Shown here in pieces: positions 7,891-15,778 of a DNA stretch of 64,000 nt. Position numbers and translations under genes: made by a program. Each line of letters begins with the position of its first letter. The stretch's first letter is position 1. Source of the DNA: Amycolatopsis mongoliensis (lineage in GTDB: Bacteria; Actinomycetota; Actinomycetes; Mycobacteriales; Pseudonocardiaceae); contig NZ_CP127295.1 in assembly GCF_030285665.1 (NCBI RefSeq), positions 744,001 to 808,000 on the forward strand, given 5' to 3'. The notes under the pieces were generated by a model. The model was not told the origin of the DNA. It saw only the letters and a program-made list of their open reading frames with translations, and ran no database searches.

Positions 7891-8486
7891 CGTGCCTGCT
7901 CCTCACCCGCGTACGCGGTGTCGGCGGCGACGACGCCGGGCACGGCCAGTGCCAGCAGCCGGGCGACGTGCCGGTCGGTGTCGTCGTCGAACTCGTCGGT
8001 GATGTGTGCGCAGCCGTCGCGGACGTCGACGTTCCAGCGGCCGCTGCCGCCGTAGATCTCCAAGCGCTGCTTGACGTCGCGGGCGATGTCGAGGTCGTCC
8101 CGCGCGAGCATCCGCACGAGGTCGCCCCGGGTCACGATGCCGACGACGGCCGACCGGACGACGATCGGCATCGCCCGGATCCGGGCCTGCACCAGCGTCT
8201 GGCACAGCTCGGCGACATCGGTGCCGGTGCCCATCGCGATGACCGGACTCGACATCAGGTCGCCGACCGTCTTGCCGGCGACGGCTTCGCGGGTGGAGCG
8301 CGGGCCGGCCGGCAGGCGACCGCGGATCAGGTCGGCCTCGGTGACGATGCCGGCCAGCCGGTCGTCGTCGTCCACCACCGGCAGTGCGGTGAAACCGTGC
8401 ATCGACAGCAGCTCGGCCGCCTCCTTGGCGGACGTCCACGGGTGCACGGTGATCACCGGCGCGGTCATCAGGTCGCGTGCGCGCAT
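7887..8486 (-). CDS. CBS-pair and BON domain protein
   Basis: 199 residues. The N-terminal CBS motif pair runs from MRARDLMTAPVITVHP to GIVTEADLI, then VGDLMSSPVIAM to GIVTRGDLV. A C-terminal BON-like domain (DVKQRLEIYGGSGRWNVDVRDG) follows. CBS pairs usually sense adenine nucleotides. CBS-BON proteins are common in actinobacterial stress regulons. It is the first gene of a two-gene operon with usp (4-bp overlap) and has a DosR-type box about 80 bp upstream. Confidence 0.85.
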   Translation of the reverse strand: MRARDLMTAPVITVHPWTSAKEAAELLSMHGFTALPVVDDDDRLAGIVTEADLIRGRLPAGPRSTREAVAGKTVGDLMSSPVIAMGTGTDVAELCQTLVQARIRAMPIVVRSAVVGIVTRGDLVRMLARDDLDIARDVKQRLEIYGGSGRWNVDVRDGCAHITDEFDDDTDRHVARLLALAVPGVVAADTAYAGEEQAR

Positions 8487-8566
8487 CGGCTGGTCCTGCC
8501 TCTCCTGTCACGTCCCAACCTACGAAGGCGGCGGCCCGGAAACCGTTGGCGTCGGTCACCGGTTAC

Positions 8567-8581
8567 GGGGCCTTACGTCCT
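8567..8581. promoter_or_regulatory. DosR/DevR-type box upstream of CBS-usp
   Basis: The minus strand reads AGGACGTAAGGCCCC, an imperfect DosR palindrome. It lies 81 bp before the CBS-BON start at 8486. Confidence 0.45.
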
Positions 8582-8671
8582 CGCGTGCGGACGCCGGGTC
8601 ACGCGGGCTTGCACGATGGGGACTCCGCGGCCGACGGTCTGCTGAACCAGGCACCGAAGGACACCCCGGAC

Positions 8672-8687
8672 GAGGACCTTCGGCACC
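8672..8687. promoter_or_regulatory. DosR/DevR-type box upstream of the DoxX-like gene
   Basis: GAGGACCTTCGGCACC matches the GGGACCTTCGGCCC form of the DosR box at nearly all positions. It lies 55 bp before the start at 8742, a usual activation distance. Confidence 0.55.
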
Positions 8688-8741
8688 AGATGCGCCGGCG
8701 TCACCCGCCGAGACTGGCCGCAGCACACCTTGGAGGTTGTC

Positions 8742-9350
8742 ATGTCCATCCGACCGGATGAGAAGAAGACCAGCACGACCCAGGTTCCGGTCCAGCGGAC
8801 CACTGAACCGGCCCCGGTGCCCGACCTCGTCGCCGAGCCCACGGCCGCCGGGAAGACCCTGGCCGTCCTGCGGGTCGTCACCGGGTTCGTGTTCCTGTGG
8901 GCGTTCCTGGACAAGCTGTTCGGCCTGGGCTACGCGACCCCGTCGAAGGGCGCCTGGATCAGCGGCGGCTCGCCGACCAAGGGCTTCCTGAGCGGCGTGC
9001 ACGTCGGCCCGTTCGAGTCGATGTTCCACTCCTGGGCGGGCACCTGGTGGGCCGACTGGCTGTTCATGCTCGGCCTGGGCGCCATCGGCATCGCCGTGAT
9101 CGCCGGAGTCGGGCTGCGGCTGAGCGCCGCCGCCGGCTCGCTGATGATGCTCATGATGTGGGCCGCCGAATGGCCGTTCGCGCAGAGCATGAGCACCGGC
9201 GAAGCGACGCACTCCACCAACCCGATCATCGACTACCACATCATCTACGCCCTGATCCTCATCGTGCTCGCCGCCGCGTCGGCCGGGCACACCTGGGGAC
9301 TCGGCCGCCGCTGGGCCGACCTCGTCGGCGACCGCAAGTGGCTGCGCTGA
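8742..9350 (+). CDS. DoxX-like integral membrane protein
   Basis: 202 residues from the ATG at 8742 (ribosome site TTGGAGG). After a polar N-terminus of about 35 residues come four hydrophobic segments: VLRVVTGFVFLWAFLDKLFG, WLFMLGLGAIGIAVIAGVGL, AAAGSLMMLMMWAAEWPF and IIYALILIVLAAASAGH. The pattern matches DoxX/DoxD-type proteins (thiosulfate:quinone oxidoreductase large-subunit-like). In actinobacteria these often belong to redox and hypoxia regulons, and the DosR-type box upstream agrees. Substrate unknown. Confidence 0.75.
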   Translation: MSIRPDEKKTSTTQVPVQRTTEPAPVPDLVAEPTAAGKTLAVLRVVTGFVFLWAFLDKLFGLGYATPSKGAWISGGSPTKGFLSGVHVGPFESMFHSWAGTWWADWLFMLGLGAIGIAVIAGVGLRLSAAAGSLMMLMMWAAEWPFAQSMSTGEATHSTNPIIDYHIIYALILIVLAAASAGHTWGLGRRWADLVGDRKWLR

Positions 9351-9366
9351 CAGCGATCCGCTCCAC

Positions 9367-9392
9367 GGGCGCCCGCCGGCCGGCGGGCGCCC
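9367..9392 (+). terminator. 26-bp GC palindrome behind the DoxX-like gene
   Basis: GGGCGCCCGCCGG is followed at once by its reverse complement, a perfect 13-bp stem with no spacer, 17 bp after the stop codon. It is likely a transcription terminator. Confidence 0.55.
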
Positions 9393-9572
9393 TTCCCTTG
9401 TCCCGGGAGACCGTTCACGGCGTCCCGGCCACCACGGCCGCACGGCGTTGCCGACCGCTTCGACCTGCTCGTCCGGCTGGGTCGGCACGGTGCCGATCGG
9501 GCCGGGGGTCCGGTCCGTCTCCCCGGACACGGTGCCCGCCCCCTCCGCATCGCTCGGATCGGGCGCACCGCT

Positions 9573-9588
9573 GGTGACCTTGTGCCCT
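9573..9588. promoter_or_regulatory. DosR/DevR-type box upstream of the first acg-like gene
   Basis: GGTGACCTTGTGCCCT fits the DosR palindrome with one substitution in each half. It lies 82 bp before the start at 9670. The segment from 9393 to 9669 otherwise holds no gene; an in-frame upstream extension of acg has poor codon usage. Confidence 0.45.
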
Positions 9589-9669
9589 TTCCGGGACCCG
9601 GTGACCCCAGGGATCCTCGCAACGAACCTTTCGATCCACAGTGTGCCGCGCCGCGGCGCGAGGGGAACC

Positions 9670-10668
9670 ATGACGTCAGCCATCACACCGATCGGCCTGC
9701 TGGACTCCGACCAGGTGAGGTCCGTGATCGGTGCCGCCACGCTGGCCCCGTCGACGCACAACACGCAGCCCTGGCGGTTCCGGTGCACCCCCGTGGGCCT
9801 CGAGCTGCACGCCGATCCGGACCGCGCGCTCCCGGTCGTCGACGCCGACCAGCGGGAGCTGCTGCTCTCCTGCGGGGCGGCGCTGTTCAACCTCCGCACC
9901 GCGGTCCACGCGCTGGGCGCCCATCCGGCCACGACCCTGCTTCCCCGCCGTGACGTGCCGAACCTGCTGGCCGTCGTCCGGCCGTTCGCCGTCCGCAGTC
10001 CCGATCCCCGCCTGGTCGAGCTGGCCCACGCGATCCCGCGCCGCCACACGAACCGCACCCCGTTCCAGAAGGCCGTCGTCCCCGCGTCCGTGGTCACCCA
10101 GCTGCGCCACGCCGCCGAGGTCGAGCAGGCGTGGCTGCCCCGGCTGGACGCGGTCCAGCTGGAACGACTGCGTGAACTGGTCAACAAGAGCCACCACGCC
10201 CAGCTGGCCGATCCGGCGTTCGTCGCCGAGTGGCGGTACTGGACCGGCCGCGGCCGGGACAGCCGCGACGGCGTCCCCGACTACGCGGCCGGAGCGATGC
10301 CCGCCGACGACGGCGGCTGGATCCTCCGCGACTTCGGGACCCGGACCTCTGCCCGGCGCGGCCGCATCGACGAATCCGACCCGCTGGTCGTGGTCATCGG
10401 CTCCTTCGGCGACACCCGGCTCGACCAGCTCCGGGCGGGTCAGGCCATGCAGCGCGTCCTGCTGACCGCCACCGCCGCCGGGCTCGACGCGTCGTTCATC
10501 TCCCAGCCGGTCGAGGTCCCGAGCGTCCGAGACGAGCTGCGCGAGCTGCTCGGCGGCGGACTGTGGCCGCAGATCGTCCTGCGGCTGGGCCGGGGCCGGC
10601 CGGTGGCGTGGACACCTCGGCGGTCACTGGCCGATGTCCTGCTGGAGCCCGACCGGCACGGCGCCTAG
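9670..10668 (+). CDS. Acg-family nitroreductase-like protein 1
   Basis: 332 residues from the ATG at 9670 (ribosome site GAGGGGAACC). The N-terminus APSTHNTQPWRF carries the S-x-x-N-x-QPW flavin-phosphate signature of the nitroreductase fold. A second half with RRHTNRTPF and the C-terminal VPSVRDELRELLGGGLWPQ..LRLG completes the pseudo-duplicated Acg (Rv2032) architecture. Acg proteins are DosR-controlled and are thought to sequester flavin rather than reduce nitro compounds. The TAG stop is the first part of a MITE-like repeat. A shorter paralogue is at 35.4 kb. Confidence 0.85.
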   Translation: MTSAITPIGLLDSDQVRSVIGAATLAPSTHNTQPWRFRCTPVGLELHADPDRALPVVDADQRELLLSCGAALFNLRTAVHALGAHPATTLLPRRDVPNLLAVVRPFAVRSPDPRLVELAHAIPRRHTNRTPFQKAVVPASVVTQLRHAAEVEQAWLPRLDAVQLERLRELVNKSHHAQLADPAFVAEWRYWTGRGRDSRDGVPDYAAGAMPADDGGWILRDFGTRTSARRGRIDESDPLVVVIGSFGDTRLDQLRAGQAMQRVLLTATAAGLDASFISQPVEVPSVRDELRELLGGGLWPQIVLRLGRGRPVAWTPRRSLADVLLEPDRHGA

Positions 10669-10914
10669 TGTCGTGCGTCTGAGGTTCGTTGACAGCGGCC
10701 CGGCCCTGCGCGCCAAAGTGGCATCGGGTGCATCGGACCCGCATCTGCCGAGAGTCGCGGCGGCTGGTCCGGCGACATGAATGAGTCATTCATGTCGCCG
10801 GACGAGGTGAATGGGTCATTCACGGCATCGCGGCCGGGACTGCACGGACCGGGCTCTCATGACGCAGGCTCCCGCCGCCCCGAACGTCAAACACCTTGCC
10901 ACGCGCGACACTAG
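10665..10914. mobile_element. MITE-like repeat, copy 1
   Basis: A 250-bp non-coding element bounded by CTAGTGTCGTGCGT and, inverted, CTAGTGTCGCGCGT. Inside is a perfect 18-bp-arm palindrome (10767-10803; arm GTCCGGCGACATGAATGA) and a second GAATGGGTCATTC motif. The same element, at roughly 90 percent identity by eye, is at 36272-36513. It has no transposase, so it would have to be moved in trans. The left CTAG contains the stop codon of acg-like gene 1. Terminal CTAG on both sides fits a 4-bp target duplication. Confidence 0.7.
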
Positions 10915-10938
10915 TTTCCCCGGCAATCAGGGCGGTAC

Positions 10939-12150
10939 TCACGCACGGTGGTGCTGGTGCAGCGAACGCCGGGCCACGGTCGTGGTGAACCCGAGGGCGG
11001 CCGCGGCGACCAGGGCCAGTGCGGCGAGGCCGAGGGCGTACGAGCCCAATTCGCCGTAGAGCGCACCCATCACCAGTGGTGGGACGAAGCCGCCCAGGCC
11101 GCCCGCGGCGCCGACGATGCCGGTGACCGAGCCGACCTTGTTCGCCGGGGCCAGCAGCGCGACGAGCGCGAACACCGCGCCGCTCCCGGCGCCGAGCGCC
11201 GCCGCCATGGCCAGGAACGCGACCGTGCCCAGGGGCATCAGGCCGGGGGTGAACGCCTGCACGACGGCGCCGGCGGTGACCACCCCGAAGACGCCGCCCA
11301 GCACCCGCACCGGTCCGAAGCGGTCCGACAGCCAGCCGCCGACCGGGCGCATCACCACGGCGAAGAGCACGAAGCCGGCCATGCGGTTGGCCGCGTCGGC
11401 CTGGGCGAGCCCGTAGCCGCTCTTGAGGTAGGCGGGCAGGTAGACCGAGAACGCGACGTAGCCGCCGAACGCGATCGCGTAGAGCGCCGACGCCTGCCAC
11501 GTCACCGGGAGCCGGAGGGTGTCCCGCAGGCGACGCGCCAGCGGCTCGGTCGGCACCGTGCGACCGGGGGCGTCCCGCAGCACCACGGCCGCGAGGATCG
11601 CGTACAGCGCCAAGACCGCTCCGGTGAGGACGAACGGGGTCGCGATCGTGCCCGCCTTCACCAGCGGCACGGTGGTCAGCGCGCTGATCGCGGTGCCGCC
11701 CATGCCGGCACCGAAGATCCCGATCGCCAGGCCGCGCCGCTCGGGCGGGAACCAGGCGTTGACGAACGGGACGCCGACCGCGAACGACGTGCCGCCGAGG
11801 CCGAGGAAGAAACCCCCGACCAGGAGTGCGGTCAGGGAGGAATGACCGGCGAAGCCCAGGAACACCACGGGCAGGATGGTCAGCGCCGAGATCACGGGGA
11901 ACATCACCCGCCCGCCGAACCGGTCGGTCAGCGCACCGACCGGGATGCGTCCCAGTGAGCCGACCACGACGGGCACGGCGACGAGGAGCGCCTGCTGGAA
12001 CGCCGTCAGCTTCAGGGAGTCCTTGAACAGCGGGCCGAGCGGGCTCAGCAGGGCCCAGGCCCAGAAGTTGACCGCGAACCCGGCGGTGGCCAGGCTCAGC
12101 ATCAGCGCCCGCCGCCCGGTGGTGACCGGGTGGTCCTGTGTCGAAGTCAT
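10939..12150 (-). CDS. narK: NarK-type nitrate/nitrite transporter (MFS)
   Basis: 403 residues with about 12 transmembrane helices. The glycine-rich nitrate-porter signatures are present: GIFGAGMGGTAIS in helix 5 and GIVGAAGGLGGFVPP in helix 11, together with the MFS loop GALTDRFGGR. It belongs to the nitrate/nitrite porter subfamily and presumably supplies nitrate to, and exports nitrite from, the NarGHJI enzyme encoded just upstream. A DosR-type box lies about 100 bp before its start. In mycobacteria narK2 is likewise DosR-controlled. Confidence 0.9.
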   Translation of the reverse strand: MTSTQDHPVTTGRRALMLSLATAGFAVNFWAWALLSPLGPLFKDSLKLTAFQQALLVAVPVVVGSLGRIPVGALTDRFGGRVMFPVISALTILPVVFLGFAGHSSLTALLVGGFFLGLGGTSFAVGVPFVNAWFPPERRGLAIGIFGAGMGGTAISALTTVPLVKAGTIATPFVLTGAVLALYAILAAVVLRDAPGRTVPTEPLARRLRDTLRLPVTWQASALYAIAFGGYVAFSVYLPAYLKSGYGLAQADAANRMAGFVLFAVVMRPVGGWLSDRFGPVRVLGGVFGVVTAGAVVQAFTPGLMPLGTVAFLAMAAALGAGSGAVFALVALLAPANKVGSVTGIVGAAGGLGGFVPPLVMGALYGELGSYALGLAALALVAAAALGFTTTVARRSLHQHHRA

Positions 12151-12248
12151 CGCGTCTCATTCGTCGTGCCGCACGGCCCACCGGACGGCGAGCCGACCCA
12201 GCTTCGGTCACGCACCGAGGTCGCGGACAGAGCCGAAGTCCTCCCGGC

Positions 12249-12265
12249 GGGGGACCAAGGTCCAT
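12249..12265. promoter_or_regulatory. DosR/DevR-type box upstream of narK
   Basis: GGGGGACCAAGGTCCAT, a near-perfect palindrome around GGACC..GGTCC, fits the DosR consensus. It lies about 100 bp before the narK start at 12150, between narK and the end of the nar operon. Confidence 0.55.
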
Positions 12266-12340
12266 TCCGGACCGGAACGCCGGGAATGCCGGGAATGCCA
12301 CAGTGGCAAAGGAAACCGGGCCCCACCGCGGTCCGCGTGC

Positions 12341-12763
12341 TCACGTGCCGCGGCCCGCGGCCCGCGCGGCGACGTCCGCGTCGCCGCAGAACCCGGTGAG
12401 CCGGCGCTTCAAGCACAACAGACCCAGCAGGACGCCGTCGTCGTCGACCACGGCGAGACGCCGCTGTCCCCTGCTCAGCATGAGCCGGCGCGCGTCCGTG
12501 GCGGACACGTCCGCGGGAATCGTCCGGCCGGCCATGTGCGAGTGGGCCAGGGCCGGGCCGCCGGCCGCCTCGGCCAGGTCGTCGCGCACCAGGGTGCCCA
12601 GCAGGCGCCCGGATTCGACGAGCAGGAGCAGCTGGACGTGGTCGTCGGCGAAGCAGCCCCGGGCTTGGGCGACGGAGGTGTCGACCGGCAGTGTCTTGGG
12701 CAGCCGCACCACCACGTCGCCGACGCTCGGCCCGGGCTCACGCACCGTTTCGCCCTTCGGCAA
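12341..12763 (-). CDS. CBS-pair protein at the end of the nar operon
   Basis: 140 residues with a degenerate CBS pair: VGDVVVRLPKTLPVDTSVAQ to GTLVRDDLAEA, then IPADVSATDARRLML to RRLAVVDDDGVLLGLL. Its start overlaps the 3' end of narI by 26 bp, so it is translated as the fifth gene of narGHJI. A CBS protein in this position suggests adenylate-dependent regulation of the operon products, but that is inference; nothing in the sequence names a partner. Confidence 0.7.
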   Translation of the reverse strand: MPKGETVREPGPSVGDVVVRLPKTLPVDTSVAQARGCFADDHVQLLLLVESGRLLGTLVRDDLAEAAGGPALAHSHMAGRTIPADVSATDARRLMLSRGQRRLAVVDDDGVLLGLLCLKRRLTGFCGDADVAARAAGRGT

Positions 12764-13484
12764 CGGCTCGGTCGCGCACGACAGCGGGCGCGGGGGCCGG
12801 CGCGATCGGTGCTCCGCGGCGCGCGCGGTAGACCACGTACGGGCGCCACAGATACGCCAGCGGCGCCGACCACACGTGGACCAGGCGCGTGAACGGCCAC
12901 AGCGCGAGGAACAGGAACCCGCCGATCGCGTGCAGCTGGTAGACCAGCGGCGCCTCGGTCATGAGGTGGCTTTGCGGGGACAACCAGAAGACGCTGCGGA
13001 ACCAGACGGCGATCGTCTCGCGGTAGTCGTAGCCCTCGCCCAGCAGGTTCGTGCCGACCGTGGCGGTCATCCCGAGGAGCACCATCGCGGTCAGTGCCCC
13101 GTACAGCACCCTGTCCATCGTGGTCGTGGTGCGGCGGACGCGGCCCTTGACGAAGCGGCGGGCGATCAGCAGGGTCAGGCCGGCCACGAGCATGACGCCG
13201 GTGAGCGTGCCGCCCCACACCGCGGTGGCGTGGTAAAGACCCTCCGGGATGCCGAGCTTCGCCGTCAGCGACGCCGGGACCAGCAGGCCCATGGCGTGGC
13301 CGCCGATGACGCCGAAGGCGCCGAGGTGGAACAGCGGCGAGCCCCAGCGCAGGATGCGGCTCTCCAGCAGCTGGCTGGTGTGGGTGGTCCAGCCGAACTG
13401 GTCACGGCGCCACCGCCACACGTGACCGCCCACGAACACCGCCAGGCAGGCGTAGGGGACGACGATCCAGACGAACGTGCTCAC
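12738..13484 (-). CDS. narI: respiratory nitrate reductase gamma subunit
   Basis: 248 residues from the GTG at 13484, which overlaps the narJ stop (GTGA). Five transmembrane helices anchor the enzyme and pass quinol electrons through two b hemes. His residues suitable as ligands lie in LFHLGAFGVIGGHAMG and in YQLHAIGGFLFLALWPFTRLVHVW. Length and layout match NarI. Confidence 0.9.
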   Translation of the reverse strand: MSTFVWIVVPYACLAVFVGGHVWRWRRDQFGWTTHTSQLLESRILRWGSPLFHLGAFGVIGGHAMGLLVPASLTAKLGIPEGLYHATAVWGGTLTGVMLVAGLTLLIARRFVKGRVRRTTTTMDRVLYGALTAMVLLGMTATVGTNLLGEGYDYRETIAVWFRSVFWLSPQSHLMTEAPLVYQLHAIGGFLFLALWPFTRLVHVWSAPLAYLWRPYVVYRARRGAPIAPAPAPAVVRDRAVAEGRNGA

Positions 13485-14158
13485 GGGGCACTCTCCAGGG
13501 ACGGGCACGAGCCGGGACTGAGGTCGGGGCCGAAGCCGATGGCGTCGGCATCGGTGCCGTAGGGCGCGAGACCGACCGACTCCACGGGCGGGCCGTCCAC
13601 CGCGAGCGCCCGGACCGCGTCGCGGTCGGCCTCGGTCAGCGGCGGCAGCGCGGCGACGACGGCGTCGAGCAGGTGGCGGTAGGGCGATCCCGTTTCCGCC
13701 AGCGCGAAGCGCAGCAGTTCCAGGCCGCGGCGGTGCTGACGCAGCGGCGCTTCGCCGTCACCCGGTCCCGCGACGGCGGCGAACTCCAGCACCACCGGCA
13801 ACAGGTCGGGCAGTTCACCGTCGGCCAGGCGCAGGCCGTGGACGCGGTAGCGCTGCTTGAGGGTGAGCAGCGCGATGCCGCGCTTGCGGGTGTCGCCGTG
13901 CAGGTAGTACGTGAGGTACAGCCCGCAGCGACGGCGCAGGTCGAACGTGCGCACGTAGTGGGCTTCGACGTCCACGGAATCGGTGCTGAGGAACCAGTCG
14001 AGGAACGCCGTGAGCTGCTCGCGCACCTCGGGGTCGGCGATGTCGCCGACGGCGGCGCACAGCTCCTCCTCCGCGCCGGACAGCCGGGCGTCGGGGTAGG
14101 TGAGCAGCACGGAGGCGAGGTCGAACAGCCGGGTCCGGTCCGCCGGGGACACGGTCAT
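13481..14158 (-). CDS. narJ: nitrate reductase assembly chaperone (delta subunit)
   Basis: 225 residues of TorD/NarJ-type helical chaperone: LFDLASVLLTYPDARL, FLDWF, then the conserved HYVRTFDLRRRCGLYLTYY and GDTRKRG. It handles insertion of the molybdenum cofactor into NarG before membrane docking. The start overlaps the narH stop (ATGA at 14155-14158) and the end overlaps narI. Confidence 0.92.
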   Translation of the reverse strand: MTVSPADRTRLFDLASVLLTYPDARLSGAEEELCAAVGDIADPEVREQLTAFLDWFLSTDSVDVEAHYVRTFDLRRRCGLYLTYYLHGDTRKRGIALLTLKQRYRVHGLRLADGELPDLLPVVLEFAAVAGPGDGEAPLRQHRRGLELLRFALAETGSPYRHLLDAVVAALPPLTEADRDAVRALAVDGPPVESVGLAPYGTDADAIGFGPDLSPGSCPSLESAP

Positions 14159-15777
14159 GACGCGCCTCCCGCCGGGTCGATGGTCAGGCCGAGCCGGCCG
14201 TCGGACCGGCGGCTGAAGAGGCTCCGGCGGCCCGGGCGGACCCGCTGGTCGTCGGCCACGAGGTGGAACCGCTCGCCGGTGGCCGCTTCGGTCATGCCGG
14301 GCCCGCCCGCGCAGTCCAGCGAACAGTCCGATGTGGACGCCGCCTGCGCTTCCAGCGCCGCCGCGTCCTTGCTGTAGGCGGCGGGGATGACGTAGCGCTC
14401 GTCGTACTTGGCGATCGCCAGCAGCCGGTACATCGCCTCGATCTGCTTCCCCGACATGCCGACGGAGTCGCAGAGTTCCTCGGCGACGGTGCCGTCGAGG
14501 GTGCGGGCCCGCATGTAGGAGCGCATCGCGGCCAGCTTCATCAGCACGCCGGCCACTGCGTCGGCGTCGCCCGCGGTGAACAGCTCGGCCAGGTACTCCA
14601 CCGGGATGCGGAGGTCCCGGATGGTGTGGAAGACGTCGTCGGCGTCGGTGTCGTCGCGCCCGGCCGCGCCGACGGCGTCCAGCACCGGCGAGAGCGGCGG
14701 GACGTACCAGACCATCGGCAGGGTGCGGTACTCCGGGTGCAGGGGCAGGGCGATCCGGTAGTCGCTGATCAGCTTCCACACCGGGGACGCCTGGGCGGCG
14801 AGCACCCATTCTTCGGGCAGCCCGGCCTCGGTGGCCAGCCGCACCGTTTCGGGGTCGTTCGGGTCCAGGAACACGTCCCGCTGCGCGGAAAGCAGCTCCC
14901 GCTCGTCCTCGACCGAGGCGGCGGCGAGCACGGCGTCCTCGTCGTAGAAGACCAGGCCCAGGTAGCGCAGGCGGCCGACGCAGGTCTCCGAGCAGATCGT
15001 GGGCTGCCCGGCCTCGATGCGCGGGAAGCAGAAGGTGCACTTCTCGGCCTTGCCGGTGGCGTGGTTGACGTAGACCTTCTTGTAGGGACAGGCGGAGACG
15101 CACATGCGCCAGCCGCGGCAGCGGTCCTGGTCGACCAGGACGATGCCGTCCTCCTCGCGCTTGTACATCGCGCCCGACGGGCAGGCCGAGACGCAGGCGG
15201 GGTTGAGGCAGTGCTCGCAGATGCGCGGCAGGTGGAACATGAAGGTCTTCTCGAACTCGAACTTCACCCGTGCGGCCGCTTCGGGGTCCATCGCGGTGAT
15301 GTTCGGGTCGGTGCCGGCGCGCTCGTGCGCGCCGCCGAGGCCGTCTTCCCAGTTGGCGCCCCACTCCAGGCTCATCGGCTCGCCGGTGAGCGCCGAGCGC
15401 GGCTGCTTGACCGGGGTGTCGGTCAGTCCCGCGGGCGCGTTCACGAGGACGTCCTTGTCGAAGGTCGCGGGCTCGTAGTAGTCCTCGAGCGTCGGCAGGT
15501 CCGGGTTGGCGAAGATCCGCGACAGCCGCTTCACACGGCCACCGGAGCGCAGCACCAGCCGGCCCTTGGCGTCGAGCTGCCAGCCGCCCTTCCAGCGTTC
15601 CTGGTCCTCGTAGTGCTTCGGGTAGCCGATGCCGGGTTTCGTCTCGACGTTGTTGAACCAGACGTACTCGGTGCCCTCGCGGTTGGTCCAGGTCTGCTTG
15701 CAGGTGACCGAACACGTGTGGCAGCCGATGCACTTGTCGAGGTTCATCACCATCGCCACTTGAGCGCGGATGCGCAT
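14155..15777 (-). CDS. narH: respiratory nitrate reductase beta subunit, four Fe-S clusters
   Basis: 540 residues from MRIRAQVAMVM at 15777, one base after the narG stop. The cysteine groups are all visible: CIGCHTCSVTC, CEHCLNPACVSACPSG, CRGWRMCVSACPYKK (Trp in place of one Cys, the [3Fe-4S] hallmark of NarH) and CTFCFPR. It transfers electrons from NarI hemes to NarG on the cytoplasmic side. Confidence 0.95.
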   Translation of the reverse strand: MRIRAQVAMVMNLDKCIGCHTCSVTCKQTWTNREGTEYVWFNNVETKPGIGYPKHYEDQERWKGGWQLDAKGRLVLRSGGRVKRLSRIFANPDLPTLEDYYEPATFDKDVLVNAPAGLTDTPVKQPRSALTGEPMSLEWGANWEDGLGGAHERAGTDPNITAMDPEAAARVKFEFEKTFMFHLPRICEHCLNPACVSACPSGAMYKREEDGIVLVDQDRCRGWRMCVSACPYKKVYVNHATGKAEKCTFCFPRIEAGQPTICSETCVGRLRYLGLVFYDEDAVLAAASVEDERELLSAQRDVFLDPNDPETVRLATEAGLPEEWVLAAQASPVWKLISDYRIALPLHPEYRTLPMVWYVPPLSPVLDAVGAAGRDDTDADDVFHTIRDLRIPVEYLAELFTAGDADAVAGVLMKLAAMRSYMRARTLDGTVAEELCDSVGMSGKQIEAMYRLLAIAKYDERYVIPAAYSKDAAALEAQAASTSDCSLDCAGGPGMTEAATGERFHLVADDQRVRPGRRSLFSRRSDGRLGLTIDPAGGAS

Positions 15778-15778
15778 G

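Noticed and set aside
13136..15733. The 750-residue open frame covering narJ and an extended N-terminus
   Set aside because: Only the last 225 residues (from the ATG at 14158) are NarJ; the rest is a shadow of narH.
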